Part shown: positions 1 through 5,965 of the stretch, piece after piece | Position numbering within the stretch: position 1 is the stretch's first letter | Layout of the letters: every line of letters starts with the position of its first letter | NCBI GenBank assembly: GCA_003135495.1 | Contig: PLBX01000584.1 | Location: 1 to 6,204, forward strand | Source: Acidobacteriaceae bacterium | GTDB lineage: Bacteria; Acidobacteriota; Terriglobia; Terriglobales; Acidobacteriaceae | Length of the DNA: 6,204 nucleotides | Reading direction: 5' to 3' | The notes under the pieces: model-generated | What the model was told of the DNA's origin: nothing | The model's database searches: none | The model's input: the letters and a program-made list of their open reading frames with translations, nothing else | Program-made: the position numbers and the translations under genes

Positions 1-1532
1 ATTCGCTTCTCTTCGGTTTTTCCATCGGTATCGATCCGCAAATCTACTGGCATTCGGAATAGATCAAGGTCCTGCGCGATGGCGCCAACCACCCGGAAGC
101 CCTTGTTGTTGCCGAGTCGATAGACCGTGTACTTCGCTTTAAATTCTGGAGCGCTTGTCGAGTCCATCCACTGCGAGTAAAACCAAGTCAACTTCTGCCC
201 ATAGACCTCTTCGCTCAGTTCGCGAAAATCGTCGGTGCTCGCCGACTTGCCGGCATATTTAGTTGCGAACTCGCGCATAATTTTAAGGAACTCTCTCTCG
301 CCGACGACCCAGCGCAGCATATGCAGGATCATCGCTCCTTTATCAGTCACCAGCGACTGGAATTCAGGAGAAAAATAATCCAGCTTAGCGGCACTTGAAA
401 GCGGAACGCTATCGTAGGCAAGCGCACCTACCGACATGTCTTTTACCATTTCTTCCAGACCCGCTTCACCGGCAGCGCTCTCCACGTAACGAGCCTCAGA
501 GTAGCGCGCGAAGCCGTCGCTGATCCACCAATCGTCCTTCGACGCCGGACTTACCGAGACTCCCCACCACTGATGCGCGATGGTATTAGCGAGCAGGCGG
601 TAATTCGTTTTTTCTGTGATCGCGCGGCTGGAAAGAATGGCCATTTCTGGCGCCCACGCCGTCGGCACCGTGTCATCAGGAATTTCAATGAGCTTGAGCC
701 GAGTCGAGGGCGCGTTGCCATACTGAGTCACAAAAAAAGTGAAGGCCTTCACCGCAGTCAAAGCGTACTCCGCGCCCAGATTCTGATGATTGGGCTTGAA
801 GAATACATGCATGTCGATGCCGGCCTCATCGCTCTTAAACTCCTGGAAAGTTCCGGCGACGATGGTTCCGGGAAAACTTGCCTTGTCTGAAGTGAAAGTA
901 AATGTCTTTGAATTTGCTATGGTGGCCGTAGCCTTTTTAGACGGAGTCGCCGGAGCGCCCTTCTGTTCCTTGCCGCTTCCAATCACCACCATGTGCGCCG
1001 GAACCGTAACGTTGATCGTCGACGTGAAACGGTTTACACCATACCCAGCGACCGGGAACCACAATCCTGAATACAGCAAATAGCTTGTATCCGGGCCGAT
1101 GTACGCGAGCTTTACCCCTTGGACGGGGCTATCGTCAGCGCTCTCCAGAGTTCCTTCGTATTCGAAATTAAAAGTTGTGCTGGCATCCTTTTTGAGCTCG
1201 CTGTTGAGTTCGAAGCGCACCGTCGAATCTTGTGTATTACGTTCCGGAGTGAGGGGCTTATTACTAGCGTCCGTAAGCTTCGTAATTCGCAGCCCATTAT
1301 TCAACTGAAACGTGACCGCATTAACAGCGTCCAGAGCAGTGATCTTTACCGTGGCGCGTCCCATGAGCTTGTGACTTTGCGGCAGCAATTCGACGTCGAT
1401 CTTGTAGTCTTCGGCGCGGAAGCGCGCTTTCTCGACACCCCAGGCCGGCATGGCGGCGGCGACCAGGGTTAAAAACATGGCTGTGACGAAACCGAGCGCC
1501 CGGCGCGCTCGTCGAGTGTGGCAAACTTTCAA
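1..1532 (-). CDS. Secreted M1-family (aminopeptidase-like) protein, catalytic residues lost, partial
   Basis: The reading frame is open from 1532 to the left edge (510 residues seen, C terminus missing). Residues 1-35 form a signal peptide: basic n-region KVCHTRRARR, hydrophobic core, then a MPAWG cleavage region. An N-terminal beta domain follows. The M1 core is recognisable at about 316-345, where AHQWWG is followed 19 residues after the His by DGFARYSE, and at about 396-460 (DKGAMILHML, then DFRELSEEVYG and FYSQWMDS). In active M1 zinc aminopeptidases the core is HExxH-x18-E plus a catalytic Tyr before the KGA motif. Here HExxH reads NTIAH (316-320), the third ligand is Asp339, and the Tyr position is Thr396. 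I infer a non-catalytic or altered-function homologue acting outside the cytoplasm. The start is TTG at 1532, chosen because AGGAG lies 7 nt upstream; the downstream ATG (1478) would cut into the signal peptide and has no such site. Family assignment is strong; loss of activity is an inference. Confidence 0.87.
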   Translation of the reverse strand, partial: MKVCHTRRARRALGFVTAMFLTLVAAAMPAWGVEKARFRAEDYKIDVELLPQSHKLMGRATVKITALDAVNAVTFQLNNGLRITKLTDASNKPLTPERNTQDSTVRFELNSELKKDASTTFNFEYEGTLESADDSPVQGVKLAYIGPDTSYLLYSGLWFPVAGYGVNRFTSTINVTVPAHMVVIGSGKEQKGAPATPSKKATATIANSKTFTFTSDKASFPGTIVAGTFQEFKSDEAGIDMHVFFKPNHQNLGAEYALTAVKAFTFFVTQYGNAPSTRLKLIEIPDDTVPTAWAPEMAILSSRAITEKTNYRLLANTIAHQWWGVSVSPASKDDWWISDGFARYSEARYVESAAGEAGLEEMVKDMSVGALAYDSVPLSSAAKLDYFSPEFQSLVTDKGAMILHMLRWVVGEREFLKIMREFATKYAGKSASTDDFRELSEEVYGQKLTWFYSQWMDSTSAPEFKAKYTVYRLGNNKGFRVVGAIAQDLDLFRMPVDLRIDTDGKTEEKR

Positions 1533-1539
1533 TCAGATT

Positions 1540-1544
1540 CTCCT
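1540..1544 (-). promoter_or_regulatory. Shine-Dalgarno site fixing a TTG start
   Basis: The minus strand reads AGGAG, then seven bases, then TTG at 1532. No ATG is correctly placed, and the residues after TTG make a good signal-peptide n-region. This supports TTG rather than the ATG at 1478. Confidence 0.6.
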
Positions 1545-1978
1545 GGCAGGCTTACAAACCGTAAGATGTTAATTTTCCCGCAAAAGATGCTGAACCCACA
1601 AGGGTTAGCGTAATTTGTTTGTCAAAAGCTACCTGAGCTTAAGCCGCCATTCGATGGCCCGCAGAATCAACGCTGATCTTGCAGCGAAGTTCATTACAGC
1701 GGAGATCATTACAGCGTACTCAAAGGCGCAGACACCTTTCCTGGACAGAAAAACGAGGGTCAATTACTCAAAATCACTGCGCACCGCGCTAGCAAGGCCC
1801 TCCCGATTCGGGAAGAAAATGCTTAGGTCATTCAAAACAATCTTCCCAAAATTGAAATCATAATGGCGGAGCAGATGCACTTTGCAAGGAGACATCTCGA
1901 ATCAGCACAATCCATTAAGCGGTTGGCCGCGCTCCCCCTCTGGCAAGCTGTCTCGCGAATCCCGCAGCCACATCACAG

Positions 1979-1983
1979 AGGAG
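1979..1983 (+). promoter_or_regulatory. Shine-Dalgarno site pointing to a CTG start
   Basis: AGGAG, inside CAGAGGAGA, ends seven bases before an in-frame CTG at 1991. The next usable start in frame, TTG at 2006, is 22 bases from the site, which is too far for normal initiation. The site therefore favours the rare CTG codon, or indicates that an ancestral ATG has mutated. Confidence 0.45.
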
Positions 1984-1990
1984 ATTCTAT

Positions 1991-2593
1991 CTGCTACCCG
2001 CTCGTTTGCTCGCCTTTACTCTTCTGCTAGTCCTTCAAGTCACCGCTTTGTGGGCGCAAAACAACCCAAACGCAATGCTACGCGAGATCCATATCGAGGG
2101 TGATGTTGGCGCGCATGTCGACGCTACCGAAAGGAGCGAGAACAGGTCCAACGCGACGATCGCGTACATCGCCGTGGCGCCCTCGACCTTTCACAATGCG
2201 CCAACTCCGCAACAACAAAAGGCCGAGGTCAACGTCAAGGTAGCTGACAAAAAATTCTTTGCCGTCATGGCTGCGCTGGCTGGCGCTGAAACTCTCCGGT
2301 TCACCGCCCACCAGTTGGTGCTCGATCACGAATTTTCTGCGGGCGCTCCATGGGTCACGAGCGTCCCTTCTACCCAACAGCTTTTCACCAAATACGCGGC
2401 CATTTATGCAGCCGAGGTACTGGTGGCGTACGAACTAAAGAAACCCCACTCCTGGCTTCCCGGAGATAAAGTCATAAAAAAATTCTGGATGGCGTATCCC
2501 ATGACCATGATCCCGATCGACATCAAGAACGGAGTCCGCAGCATTCGTACTCAGCCTCCGTCATGCCCGGTTGATCAGTGTCAGGCTCCCTAA
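1991..2593 (+). CDS. Exported/membrane hypothetical protein
   Basis: This protein of 200 residues (195 if TTG 2006 is used) is not one I can name. It starts with a clear signal peptide: Arg at position 5, a Leu/Val-rich core, and an ALWA cleavage site just before QNNP at about residue 22. A polar stretch follows (about 23-85, many Asn, Glu and Gln). The rest has three moderately hydrophobic segments, around 88-111 (FFAVMAALAGAE onward), 129-148 (LFTKYAAIYAAEVLVAYEL) and 160-172 (FWMAYPMTMIPI). It ends in a Pro/Cys tail with two Cys (CPVDQC) that could form a disulfide. The layout resembles short conserved acidobacterial membrane proteins, but that is an impression, not a match. CTG at 1991 is preferred because of ribosome-binding-site spacing. 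The gene runs towards the lpxB remnant, with tails 40 bp apart. Confidence 0.6.
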   Translation: MLPARLLAFTLLLVLQVTALWAQNNPNAMLREIHIEGDVGAHVDATERSENRSNATIAYIAVAPSTFHNAPTPQQQKAEVNVKVADKKFFAVMAALAGAETLRFTAHQLVLDHEFSAGAPWVTSVPSTQQLFTKYAAIYAAEVLVAYELKKPHSWLPGDKVIKKFWMAYPMTMIPIDIKNGVRSIRTQPPSCPVDQCQAP

Positions 2594-2633
2594 AGTTCGC
2601 CGACCCGCTGTCCTCGAGGGCGCGCAGCTGCGG

Positions 2634-3038
2634 CTAACCGATCATTTTTAAAATGATATCCGCTGCTGTGTCTGCAGGATGAACCCCGCCGCTCCCTTCT
2701 TTTAAGCGCGTCTTCACCGCCGCCAGGCGCTCAATCATGACCGTCCTCGGCTCACCATCGGGGATGAGCTTGCTCATCTCCGCTACGATATTTTCCGCCG
2801 TGAATTTGTGCTGCACCAGTTCTGGCACAATCTCCTCCTCCGCAATTAAATTGACCATCGCGAAGTAAGGAACCTTCACCCGCGGCTTGCCCATAAAGTA
2901 CGTAAGAGGAGAGACGCGGTACACCATGACAAACGGAGTACCCATGAGCGCCGCTTCCACCGTAGCCGTTCCGCTGGCAACAATGCCGGCCCGCGAGTGA
3001 TAAAGCGCGGGCAATGCATCAGGAACCAAATGAATATT
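2634..3038 (-). pseudogene. lpxB: lpxB remnant: C-terminal third of lipid-A-disaccharide synthase
   Basis: LpxB is a GT-B glycosyltransferase that joins UDP-2,3-diacylglucosamine and lipid X to make the lipid A disaccharide, at the inner membrane. Only about 134 residues are left of a family length near 380. They begin at NIHLVPDALPALY and include the well-conserved donor-binding stretch (IVASGTATVEAALMGTP, then VMVYRVSPLTYFMG, VKVPYFAMVNLIAEE and VPELVQ), ending in a normal TAG stop. The N-terminal Rossmann domain and the middle of the enzyme are absent: in the coding direction the frame runs straight out of the inverted repeat at 3041-3156, and beyond that lies the end of rapZ. An open frame does continue to a TTG at 3140, but its first 34 codons are repeat sequence with no LpxB similarity. 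The retained part shows no stops or frameshifts, so the truncation is probably recent. It cannot be a working synthase alone. Whether an intact copy exists elsewhere cannot be judged here. Confidence 0.85.
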
Positions 3039-3040
3039 CC

Positions 3041-3156
3041 TCTGTAGAGACGCGGCTCGCCGCGTCTCCCCGCGCGTCGTCCCGTTTATCGCTCGTCTTT
3101 GTCTTTCGTCATTTCCTGCCCACGGAAGGAGACGGGGCAAGCCCCGTCTCTACAGA
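3041..3156. repeat. REPIN-like element: two inverted GTAG hairpins
   Basis: Two 29-nt arms (3041-3069 and 3128-3156) are inverted copies with 3 mismatches, around a 58-nt spacer. Each arm is a hairpin itself: 3047-3056 pairs with 3059-3068, and 3129-3138 with 3141-3150, ten perfect pairs each. Two of the three mismatches compensate: C3053-G3062 in the left stem is G3135-C3144 in the right. Each arm has GTAG at the outer foot of its stem (3044-3047, and on the minus strand 3153-3150). Known REP elements mobilised by RAYT (TnpA-REP, IS200/IS605-related) proteins have a GTAG-type tetranucleotide beside a palindrome, and inverted pairs of about 100 nt form REPINs; this element fits. No transposase gene is nearby. 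It sits between rapZ and truncated lpxB, and its hairpins may also stop or protect the rapZ transcript. Confidence 0.8.
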
Positions 3157-3170
3157 TGTAAGTTGTGCAC

Positions 3171-4106
3171 TTATTTCGGGCTATCCCGGTGCACGACCTT
3201 CACCTTGTATCCCGCCTTGCGCAGTCGCGCATTTACCTCTTCCGCGATCATCACCGAGCGGTGCTGTCCGCCAGTGCATCCGAAACTAATGGTCAGATAA
3301 CTTTTGCCCTCATGAATGTAGTGCGGCAGCAAATAAATCAGCAACTCAGAGATGCGATTAATAAATTCGCGCGTCTGCGGGAACGATCGAATATATTTGG
3401 CGACCCGCGGATCGCGCCCCGTCAGCGCTCGAAACTCCGGCACAAAATGAGGATTGGGAAGAAAGCGCACATCAAACACCAGGTCCGCATCGTCCGGCAG
3501 CCCGTGTTTGTATCCAAAGCTTACGCAGGAAACGAGAATCGTTTGCTGCGTCCCCGATTGCGTCTTGAAGCGATCCGTCAGATGCGCACGCAGTTCGTGG
3601 ACATTGAACTTGGAAGTATCAATGACGAAGTCGGCAATCTTGCGCAGCGCCCGCAGATGCTGCCGCTCTTCCCGCAGCGAGGCCCGCACCGTCGTGCCCG
3701 TACCCAGCGGATGCGGACGCCGCGTTTCGCTGAAGCGCCGCACCAGCGCCTCATCGCTCGCTTCTAGATAAATGACGCGCGTGGCAATCGTCCGCTTCAC
3801 CGACTTAAGAATCGTGGGAAGCTTGTCTAGTTGCGTGCCCTCGCGCACATCAACGACTAGCGCCGTGCGCGGAATTTCGCCCGACTGCAGCGCCAGTTCG
3901 GCGAAGCGCGGAATCAACTCGACCGGCAGATTATCGACGCAATAATAGCCGAGGTCTTCGAACGCCTTGAGCGCCGAAGCCTTCCCCGACCCGCTCATGC
4001 CGGTGATAATTACCAACTCCGCCGCAGTGCGAGTCTCACCCTTGCGCCCGCGAACTATCTTTCCCGCCGCATGGCTGGCTTTTTTCAGTTTGCTGCGCAA
4101 AGGCAT
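3171..4106 (-). CDS. rapZ: RapZ/YvcJ-family nucleotide-binding protein
   Basis: The protein has 311 residues from ATG 4106, against about 285-300 for the family. In E. coli RapZ is an adaptor that presents the small RNA GlmZ to RNase E and so tunes GlmS and UDP-GlcNAc supply; in Gram-positives the homologue YvcJ is a cytoplasmic P-loop nucleotidase. The role in this phylum is not established. Visible features are a Walker A GMSGSGKA (about 36-43), the signature FEDLGYYCVDNLP just after it, RPHPLG mid-protein, and the C-terminal domain with SFGYKHGLPDDADLVFDVRF, LPNPHFVPEFR, and GCTGGQHRSV near the end. The residue after the P-loop Lys is Ala instead of Ser/Thr, which could weaken Mg-nucleotide binding. 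A basic tail of about 30 residues precedes the P-loop domain. The frame is open to TTG 4157, but that codon has no ribosome binding site. The hprK, rpoN or PTS genes that often accompany rapZ are absent here. Confidence 0.93.
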   Translation of the reverse strand: MPLRSKLKKASHAAGKIVRGRKGETRTAAELVIITGMSGSGKASALKAFEDLGYYCVDNLPVELIPRFAELALQSGEIPRTALVVDVREGTQLDKLPTILKSVKRTIATRVIYLEASDEALVRRFSETRRPHPLGTGTTVRASLREERQHLRALRKIADFVIDTSKFNVHELRAHLTDRFKTQSGTQQTILVSCVSFGYKHGLPDDADLVFDVRFLPNPHFVPEFRALTGRDPRVAKYIRSFPQTREFINRISELLIYLLPHYIHEGKSYLTISFGCTGGQHRSVMIAEEVNARLRKAGYKVKVVHRDSPK

Positions 4107-4179
4107 GCCGGAAATCTTAGCATTTCCTACGAGGAAAGAAGTTAGTTTGAGCGGCAAGGGTTATTAAGTGCAGCGACGT

Positions 4180-4323
4180 TCAAGGTAGGATCTTATATCC
4201 CAATCCCTGAACCGTAACGAAGAATTGCGGTTTCTTGGGATCAACTTCGAGTTTCTGCCGCAGACTCGCAAGATGTGCCCACGTCAGCAGCCGGTCCTTC
4301 GAGGGAAACTTATTTCTGCCCAT
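4180..4323 (-). pseudogene. Remnant of an OmpR/PhoB-type response regulator C terminus
   Basis: A minus-strand frame of 47 codons (ATG 4323 to TGA 4180) ends in AHLASLRQKLE, then VDPKKPQFFVTVQGLGYKI and LP. This is the recognition-helix tail and closing beta hairpin of the winged-helix DNA-binding domain of OmpR/PhoB regulators, whose consensus ends in VHIxxLRxKLE, DPxxPxxIxTVxGxGYxF. The short stretch before it, SKDRLLTW, resembles the helix that normally starts this domain (SRDxLLxxVWG), as though about 15 residues between the two had been deleted. Upstream, nothing resembles a receiver domain, and the same frame reads back into the stop codon of the YRDG-repeat gene at 4390. With no receiver and half the DNA-binding domain gone, it is a fossil. 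It lies just upstream of rapZ on the same strand. The match is clear over about 33 residues but short. Confidence 0.6.
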
Positions 4324-4389
4324 GCCATTCCAACAATACGCCGACGTGCGGCGGCGCAGTCTAATCCGTTGCTCAAAGAAGAGGAACTC

Positions 4390-4908
4390 TCAGCGAATGT
4401 TCTGGGCGAGGCGAAGTTTATTCTGCGCAGTTCGAGCCGTATCGCCGCCCGTGTATCCCTCGCTATATCCTTCGGCGAAAGCGGTGCGATGGCTCGCGTT
4501 CGACCAACGTCCGACCGCCACGTGCGGATCATCTCCCCGCTCGGAATCAAGCTTGCCAAGGTAAAGCCCATCGCGATACGCCGCGACGTTTGCTTTTTCC
4601 GCGTCTACATTCTGGTTACGTCCCGCCACTTCACGAAATGCCTGGTCGTAGCCAGAAGCAAAAAGCACGCGATCGGATTCCCGGGCCCATCGCCCAGTAG
4701 CGACGTGAACGGAATCCCCGCGCTCAGCGGCGCGTTTACCTAGATAGAGCCCATCGCGATATGCTGCGCTGCTGAGCGGCTGCTCATTATCATTACTATT
4801 ACCAACACCAGCTTTGTTTTGATTCGCCATAACCACTCCTTCGTTCGCGATCCCTACTGCTGCTGCGCCAAGAACCAGCGCCCAAACCCACACCGAATAT
4901 CTTTTCAT
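4390..4908 (-). CDS. Exported protein with two YRDGLYLGK repeats
   Basis: This protein of 172 residues is not one I recognise by name. Residues 1-28 are a signal peptide (MKRY, then a Val/Ala/Leu core, VVMA cleavage before NQN), so it should be periplasmic or secreted. A low-complexity Asn/Gly linker follows. Then come two copies of a unit of about 47 residues, near 48-94 and 109-155, 61 residues apart: AAYRDGLYLGK, SERGD or AERGD, a short link, HVAxGRW, and an aromatic segment (FASGYDQAF in the first, FAEGYSEGY in the second). A short Asn/Gln/Arg tail ends it. The Tyr/Gly/Asp pattern resembles small secreted acidobacterial proteins rich in YRDG and GYxxGY motifs; the function is unknown. ATG 4908 is chosen because GAGGA lies seven bases upstream; an earlier in-frame TTG (4926) has no such site. 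It appears to be transcribed alone. Confidence 0.75.
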   Translation of the reverse strand: MKRYSVWVWALVLGAAAVGIANEGVVMANQNKAGVGNSNDNEQPLSSAAYRDGLYLGKRAAERGDSVHVATGRWARESDRVLFASGYDQAFREVAGRNQNVDAEKANVAAYRDGLYLGKLDSERGDDPHVAVGRWSNASHRTAFAEGYSEGYTGGDTARTAQNKLRLAQNIR

Positions 4909-5127
4909 TTTCGTTTCCTCTTTCAATTGAAGTCAACCGCTCTCAATTGTTGATTAGAGCCGGGCAGCGAGGTGAGTGAGGTAAAAAGGGTATAAAGCCG
5001 AAGTAAAAACGATACTGAATTTTGAAGCGGCAACCAAGGTGCGCCTGTGATCGCGAAACGATCAGCTCAGCTTAGATCAACATTAGACGGGAGAGCGGCT
5101 AACGATGCCGTAGCTTCTAGCTATTTT

Positions 5128-5205
5128 TGTGTAGCGCGGGCGCCCTCGCCCGCGTTGATGGCTGATACGCTGCAAGCCCGCGGGCGGGGGCGCCCGCGCC
5201 ACACA
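5128..5205. repeat. Second REPIN-like element, different family
   Basis: Two 27-nt inverted arms (5128-5154 and 5179-5205) differ at 2 positions and flank a 24-nt spacer. Each arm is a GC-only hairpin: CGCGGGCG at 5135-5142 pairs with CGCCCGCG at 5147-5154, and 5179-5186 pairs with 5191-5198, each with a 4-nt loop. GTAG precedes the left stem (5131-5134); the equivalent in the right arm, read on the minus strand, is GTGG. The architecture matches the element at 3041-3156, but stem sequence and spacer are unrelated. It lies between two secreted-protein genes transcribed leftwards. Confidence 0.7.
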
Positions 5206-5221
5206 ACAACGGACTGAATTA

Positions 5222-5250
5222 CCCTTCCGCCATACAAAGTAGCGGAAGGG
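5222..5250 (-). terminator. Hairpin terminator downstream of the 155-residue secreted protein gene
   Basis: CCCTTCCGC (5222-5230) pairs perfectly with GCGGAAGGG (5242-5250), a 9-bp stem with an 11-nt loop, starting 18 bp past the stop codon of the gene at 5269-5736. There is no real T-run after the stem on the minus strand (TAATTC), so it is a weak intrinsic terminator or a 3'-end protecting hairpin. Confidence 0.5.
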
Positions 5251-5268
5251 CTGGCTATTACTGCTTAT

Positions 5269-5736
5269 CTACTGCTTGTCATAAACCCAGGTGCTGGTGA
5301 CTTTCTTGCCCGCCGCGTTCGTCCCCGTGGTCGTCAGAGTGCGGCTTTTACCGTCCGCGGCGACGACGATCTTCCCCGTCATCGTAACTTTCCCGTCTTT
5401 CTTGACCGTCAAGTCAAGTTTGTGATCGTCGATCTGCTTAATGGACCGCGTGTCCGAAGTGGGATCGCCCGTAACCGGATAATCTTTCCCATCGAATTTC
5501 CCCGTCCACTCGTTGTGCGTCGGATTACCCTTCGCATCGACGCCATCCACCGTGGCCTTGATCTTATCCCCAGCGGCCTCGTAAGTAACTTTGGTATTCT
5601 TCTGCATCCCTTCGCTAAACTTCGACTTTGCCTCGTTAAGTTTCCACGTTCCCATGTTCACATTGTCGGCAGCAAAGCACAGCGTGAGAGCGACGAAGCA
5701 CGTAAGCAGCGACAACACGATTGTTCTTGTTCTCAT
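5269..5736 (-). CDS. Small secreted beta-rich hypothetical protein
   Basis: This protein of 155 residues has no name I can support. Residues 1-23 are a signal peptide (MRTRT, Leu/Val/Cys core, CFA cleavage before ADN), with no lipobox at the cleavage site. The mature part begins NMGTWKLNEAKSKF, a start common among secreted acidobacterial hypotheticals. It then alternates short polar beta strands: KVTYEAAGDKIKATVDGVDAKG, WTGKFDGKDYPVTGDP, and LDLTVKKDGKVTMTG, ending VTSTWVYDKQ. The pattern suggests a small lipocalin-like beta barrel, which is an inference from strand periodicity only. The ATG is preceded by AGGAGGAGT, a strong ribosome binding site with short spacing (3-4 nt). The gene stands alone, with a hairpin after its stop and three TTTTGATC repeats upstream of its start. 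Confidence 0.8.
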   Translation of the reverse strand: MRTRTIVLSLLTCFVALTLCFAADNVNMGTWKLNEAKSKFSEGMQKNTKVTYEAAGDKIKATVDGVDAKGNPTHNEWTGKFDGKDYPVTGDPTSDTRSIKQIDDHKLDLTVKKDGKVTMTGKIVVAADGKSRTLTTTGTNAAGKKVTSTWVYDKQ

Positions 5737-5749
5737 ACTCCTCCTATAG

Positions 5750-5801
5750 TTTTTGATCGGCTGACTTTTGATCAGCTATTTCATCTTTTTAACTTTTGAT
5801 C
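5750..5801. promoter_or_regulatory. Three TTTTGATC repeats upstream of the secreted protein gene
   Basis: TTTTGATC occurs at 5751-5758, 5766-5773 and 5794-5801, at spacings of 15 and 28 bp. On the minus strand, which carries the gene, the unit reads GATCAAAAGT, with AGC before two of the copies. The nearest copy is 15 bp from the start codon. The repeats could be operator half-sites or a tandem slippage product. No clear -35/-10 pair is seen. Confidence 0.35.
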
Positions 5802-5965
5802 GTCTAACAAAGACGACCCCTAAATGCGAAACGGATTCTAGAGCGAGCGCACCATTTCCGCAACAGCAGTCCAGCGCAAAACCCCGGAGGAAATGTATCA
5901 ACGTAATTTTGAGGGCTGAAACTCTTCGAGATGCGTCAAAACAGTCGATCGGAGAAGGTAGGATT

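Larger units (their letters stand above)
1533..1990. other. Gene-free divergent intergenic region
   Basis: This stretch separates the divergent M1-like gene and the plus-strand hypothetical gene, so it should hold promoters for both, but I see no convincing -35/-10 pair. A plus-strand frame at 1615-1863 (82 codons from TTG, basic, no recognisable domain) ends in TAA overlapping an ATG at 1863 that opens a 55-codon frame to 2030. Neither has a good ribosome binding site or a recognisable motif, so I do not call them genes. A short imperfect tandem duplication (TCATTACAGCG at 1691 and again at 1706, 15 bp apart) lies inside the first frame. Confidence 0.5.

Noticed and set aside
573..1472. Several frames on both strands, including 573-890, 790-1083, 1099-1308 and 1119-1472 (plus)
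   Set aside because: All lie within the M1-like coding region, whose minus-strand frame has clear family motifs; these are antisense or off-frame shadows.
1615..1863. 82-codon plus-strand frame from TTG, with a TAATG overlap to a 55-codon frame ending at 2030
   Set aside because: No ribosome binding site for the first frame, no recognisable motif in either, basic composition typical of chance frames; kept only as a note in the intergenic entry.
2640..2657. AT-rich palindrome ATCATTTTTAAAATGAT at the end of the lpxB remnant
   Set aside because: It lies inside the coding part (residues IILKM) and has almost no loop; a chance product of the codons, not a convincing terminator.
3070..3140. Extension of the lpxB frame to a TTG at 3140
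   Set aside because: Those codons translate the hairpin repeat and its spacer, with no LpxB similarity and no ribosome binding site.
3165..3767. 200-codon plus-strand frame opposite rapZ
   Set aside because: It is the antisense of the highly conserved rapZ and has no domain or ribosome binding site of its own.
4284..4571. 95-codon minus-strand frame, with plus frames 4225-4743 and 4235-4564
   Set aside because: Off-frame or antisense to the YRDG-repeat gene and the regulator remnant; no family signal.
4909..4945. TTGACT on the minus strand (4937-4932) as a -35 box for the YRDG-repeat gene
   Set aside because: A -10 at the correct distance would overlap the ribosome binding site, and no TATAAT-like sequence is there.
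5893..5919. Tiny ATG frame of 8 codons after GGAGGAA
   Set aside because: Only two bases separate the GGAGG from the ATG and the peptide has no leader-peptide features such as repeated regulatory codons.
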